NCBI GenBank assembly: GCA_002336465.1 | Contig: DDEP01000059.1 | Span: 1 to 14,443 of the forward strand | Source of the DNA: Pedobacter sp. UBA1951 | GTDB taxonomy: Bacteria > Bacteroidota > Bacteroidia > Sphingobacteriales > Sphingobacteriaceae | Direction of reading: 5' to 3' | DNA length: 14,443 nt | In this document: in pieces, positions 13,352 through 14,443 of the stretch | Position numbering within the stretch: position 1 is the first letter of the stretch | Layout: every line of letters begins with the position of its first letter | The notes under the pieces: model-generated | What the model saw: only the letters and a program-made list of their open reading frames with translations | What the model was told of the DNA's origin: nothing | The model's database searches: none | Program-made: the position numbers and the translations under genes

Positions 13352-14443
13352 CTATGCATTAAAATGTGAAATTCCTTTCCTGATTCTTGAAATCGTTTCG
13401 TTAGAGCCTAATAGCTGGGCAATATCAAATACCCCTGGGCCAAATTTTCCGCCAACAAGCATCACTCTTAACGGAAGCATCACTTCTCCCGCCTTTAACT
13501 GATGTTTCTCTGCCAATTCTTTAAAAAGGTTTTCTGATTCCTGTGCATTTAACTCATCATTTATTACGTTACAAAAAGCTTCAAAAAATGCTGCTTTTTC
13601 TGCATTCCATTTTGGTTTTACAGCTTGTTCGTCATATTGTTGCGGGGCTTTGAAAAAATATCCAGCCTGAGCTTCAAAATCAGTTAATAAAGAACAACGA
13701 TCTTTTATGAGATCAATTACTTTAAAAGTAAACGCATTAGCAGAAACACCGTATTCATTTAAAAGAGGTTGAACTTGCGGCCATAAATTTTGCGCAGAAC
13801 TCTGCTTGATCCATTCGTGGTTGAACCATTTTGCCTTTTCAAAATCAAATTTCGCACCTGCTTTGCTGATCCGTTCTACAGAAAAAGCCGTTATCAATTG
13901 TTCTAACGTAAAAATTTCGGCATCTGTTCCATCATTCCACCCTAACATTGCCAGCATATTTACAAATGCTTGGGGCATAAACCCTAATTCTTTAAATCCT
14001 TTAGTCAAATCGCCTGTTTTTGGATCGGTCCAGTTCATAGCATAAACCGGGAAGCCTAACCTGTCGCCATCACGCTTACTTAATTTACCATTACCATCAG
14101 GTTTTAATATTAAAGGTAAATGTGCCCATTCGGGCATTTCATTCTGCCAACCTAAGTATTTCCATAACAATAAATGAATAGGAGCAGAAGGCAACCATTC
14201 TTCGCCTCTAAAAGCGTGACTTATTTCCATCGCTTTATCATCAACCACTACAGCTAAGTGATAAGTTGGCATGCCGTCGGCTTTTAAAAGCACTTTATCA
14301 TCAACTAGGTTTGTATCAAAACTCACATGGCCGCGAATCATATCGTTGAATGAAACCTGCTCGTCTGTTGGTATTTTTATACGGATTACATGAGGTGTCC
14401 CTGAATTTAAAAGTTCGTTAACTTCTGTTTCTGTTAAGGTTAA
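13352..14443 (-). CDS. gltX: glutamyl-tRNA synthetase, C-terminal 363 residues (5' end off window)
   Basis: The open frame runs from the right edge (LTLTETEVNELL...) to the TAG at 13352-13354 without interruption. The visible part covers the end of the class I catalytic domain and the anticodon-binding domain. Signatures are KADGMPTYHLAVVVDD, HAFRGEEWLPSAPIHLLL, the KMSKS-type loop as KLSKRDG (about residues 118-124 of the visible part), and the MLAMLGWNDG region behind it. The enzyme charges tRNA-Glu with glutamate in the cytoplasm. The HIGH motif and roughly the first 140 residues lie beyond the window, judged from the usual length of about 500 residues. The internal ATG at 14341 is not the start, since homologous sequence (TPHVIRIKIP) continues upstream in frame. 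There is no recognisable terminator behind the gene; the next element is the YpfJ-like gene's promoter candidate. Confidence 0.96.
   Translation of the reverse strand, partial: LTLTETEVNELLNSGTPHVIRIKIPTDEQVSFNDMIRGHVSFDTNLVDDKVLLKADGMPTYHLAVVVDDKAMEISHAFRGEEWLPSAPIHLLLWKYLGWQNEMPEWAHLPLILKPDGNGKLSKRDGDRLGFPVYAMNWTDPKTGDLTKGFKELGFMPQAFVNMLAMLGWNDGTDAEIFTLEQLITAFSVERISKAGAKFDFEKAKWFNHEWIKQSSAQNLWPQVQPLLNEYGVSANAFTFKVIDLIKDRCSLLTDFEAQAGYFFKAPQQYDEQAVKPKWNAEKAAFFEAFCNVINDELNAQESENLFKELAEKHQLKAGEVMLPLRVMLVGGKFGPGVFDIAQLLGSNETISRIRKGISHFNA

Noticed and set aside
13352..14341. gltX starting at the internal ATG of 14341
   Set aside because: The frame stays open to the window edge with synthetase-like sequence, so the gene is cut by the window and not short.
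1..14443. CRISPR arrays, insertion sequences, tRNA or rRNA genes, integration sites
   Set aside because: No spaced direct repeats, transposase frames, terminal repeats or cloverleaf/rRNA-like segments were seen on reading both strands.

Overview
The window looks like a chromosomal segment of a Bacteroidota bacterium, most likely a Pedobacter-like member of the Sphingobacteriaceae. This assignment is inferred from several signs: AT-rich DNA, A-rich translation starts mostly without Shine-Dalgarno sequences, promoter-like TTTG/TTA-N19-TAnnTTTG elements, lipoproteins with Bacteroidota-style N-termini, and an outer-membrane barrel of the carboxypeptidase-regulatory/plug/OMP_b-brl_3 type. No mobile element, rRNA, tRNA or CRISPR array was seen.

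Layout. Positions 1-832 (minus strand, cut by the left edge) encode a lipoprotein N-acetylmuramoyl-L-alanine amidase. Divergent to it, 916-2586 (plus) encodes a peptidase M49 (dipeptidyl peptidase III)-like lipoprotein that ends at a textbook hairpin terminator. After an ECF-sigma-type promoter and a possible 23-codon leader ORF, 2839-5274 (plus) encodes a large outer-membrane beta-barrel protein. A bidirectional hairpin separates this plus-strand block from everything to its right, all of which is on the minus strand.

The centre of the window is a tightly packed six-gene minus-strand operon, running from 12217 down to 5378. In order of transcription it encodes REC-histidine kinase; a 1187-residue CHASE3-HAMP-GAF-coiled coil-histidine kinase with three receivers; a stand-alone receiver; CheR methyltransferase; a CheB methylesterase domain without receiver; and a second stand-alone receiver. 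Gaps are 15 nt or less, and the last two junctions are ATGA overlaps. There are six receiver domains and two kinase cores, but no CheA, CheW, chemoreceptor, HPt or DNA-binding output. The set therefore looks like a signalling module that has borrowed adaptation enzymes from chemotaxis, not a chemotaxis system. The long coiled coil of the big hybrid kinase carries Glu pairs in heptad register, which makes it a candidate CheR/CheB substrate. That is a hypothesis only.

Upstream of this operon lie a membrane-anchored YpfJ-type zinc metallopeptidase (12426-13253, minus, with its own terminator and probable promoter) and the 3' part of gltX (13352 to the right edge, minus).
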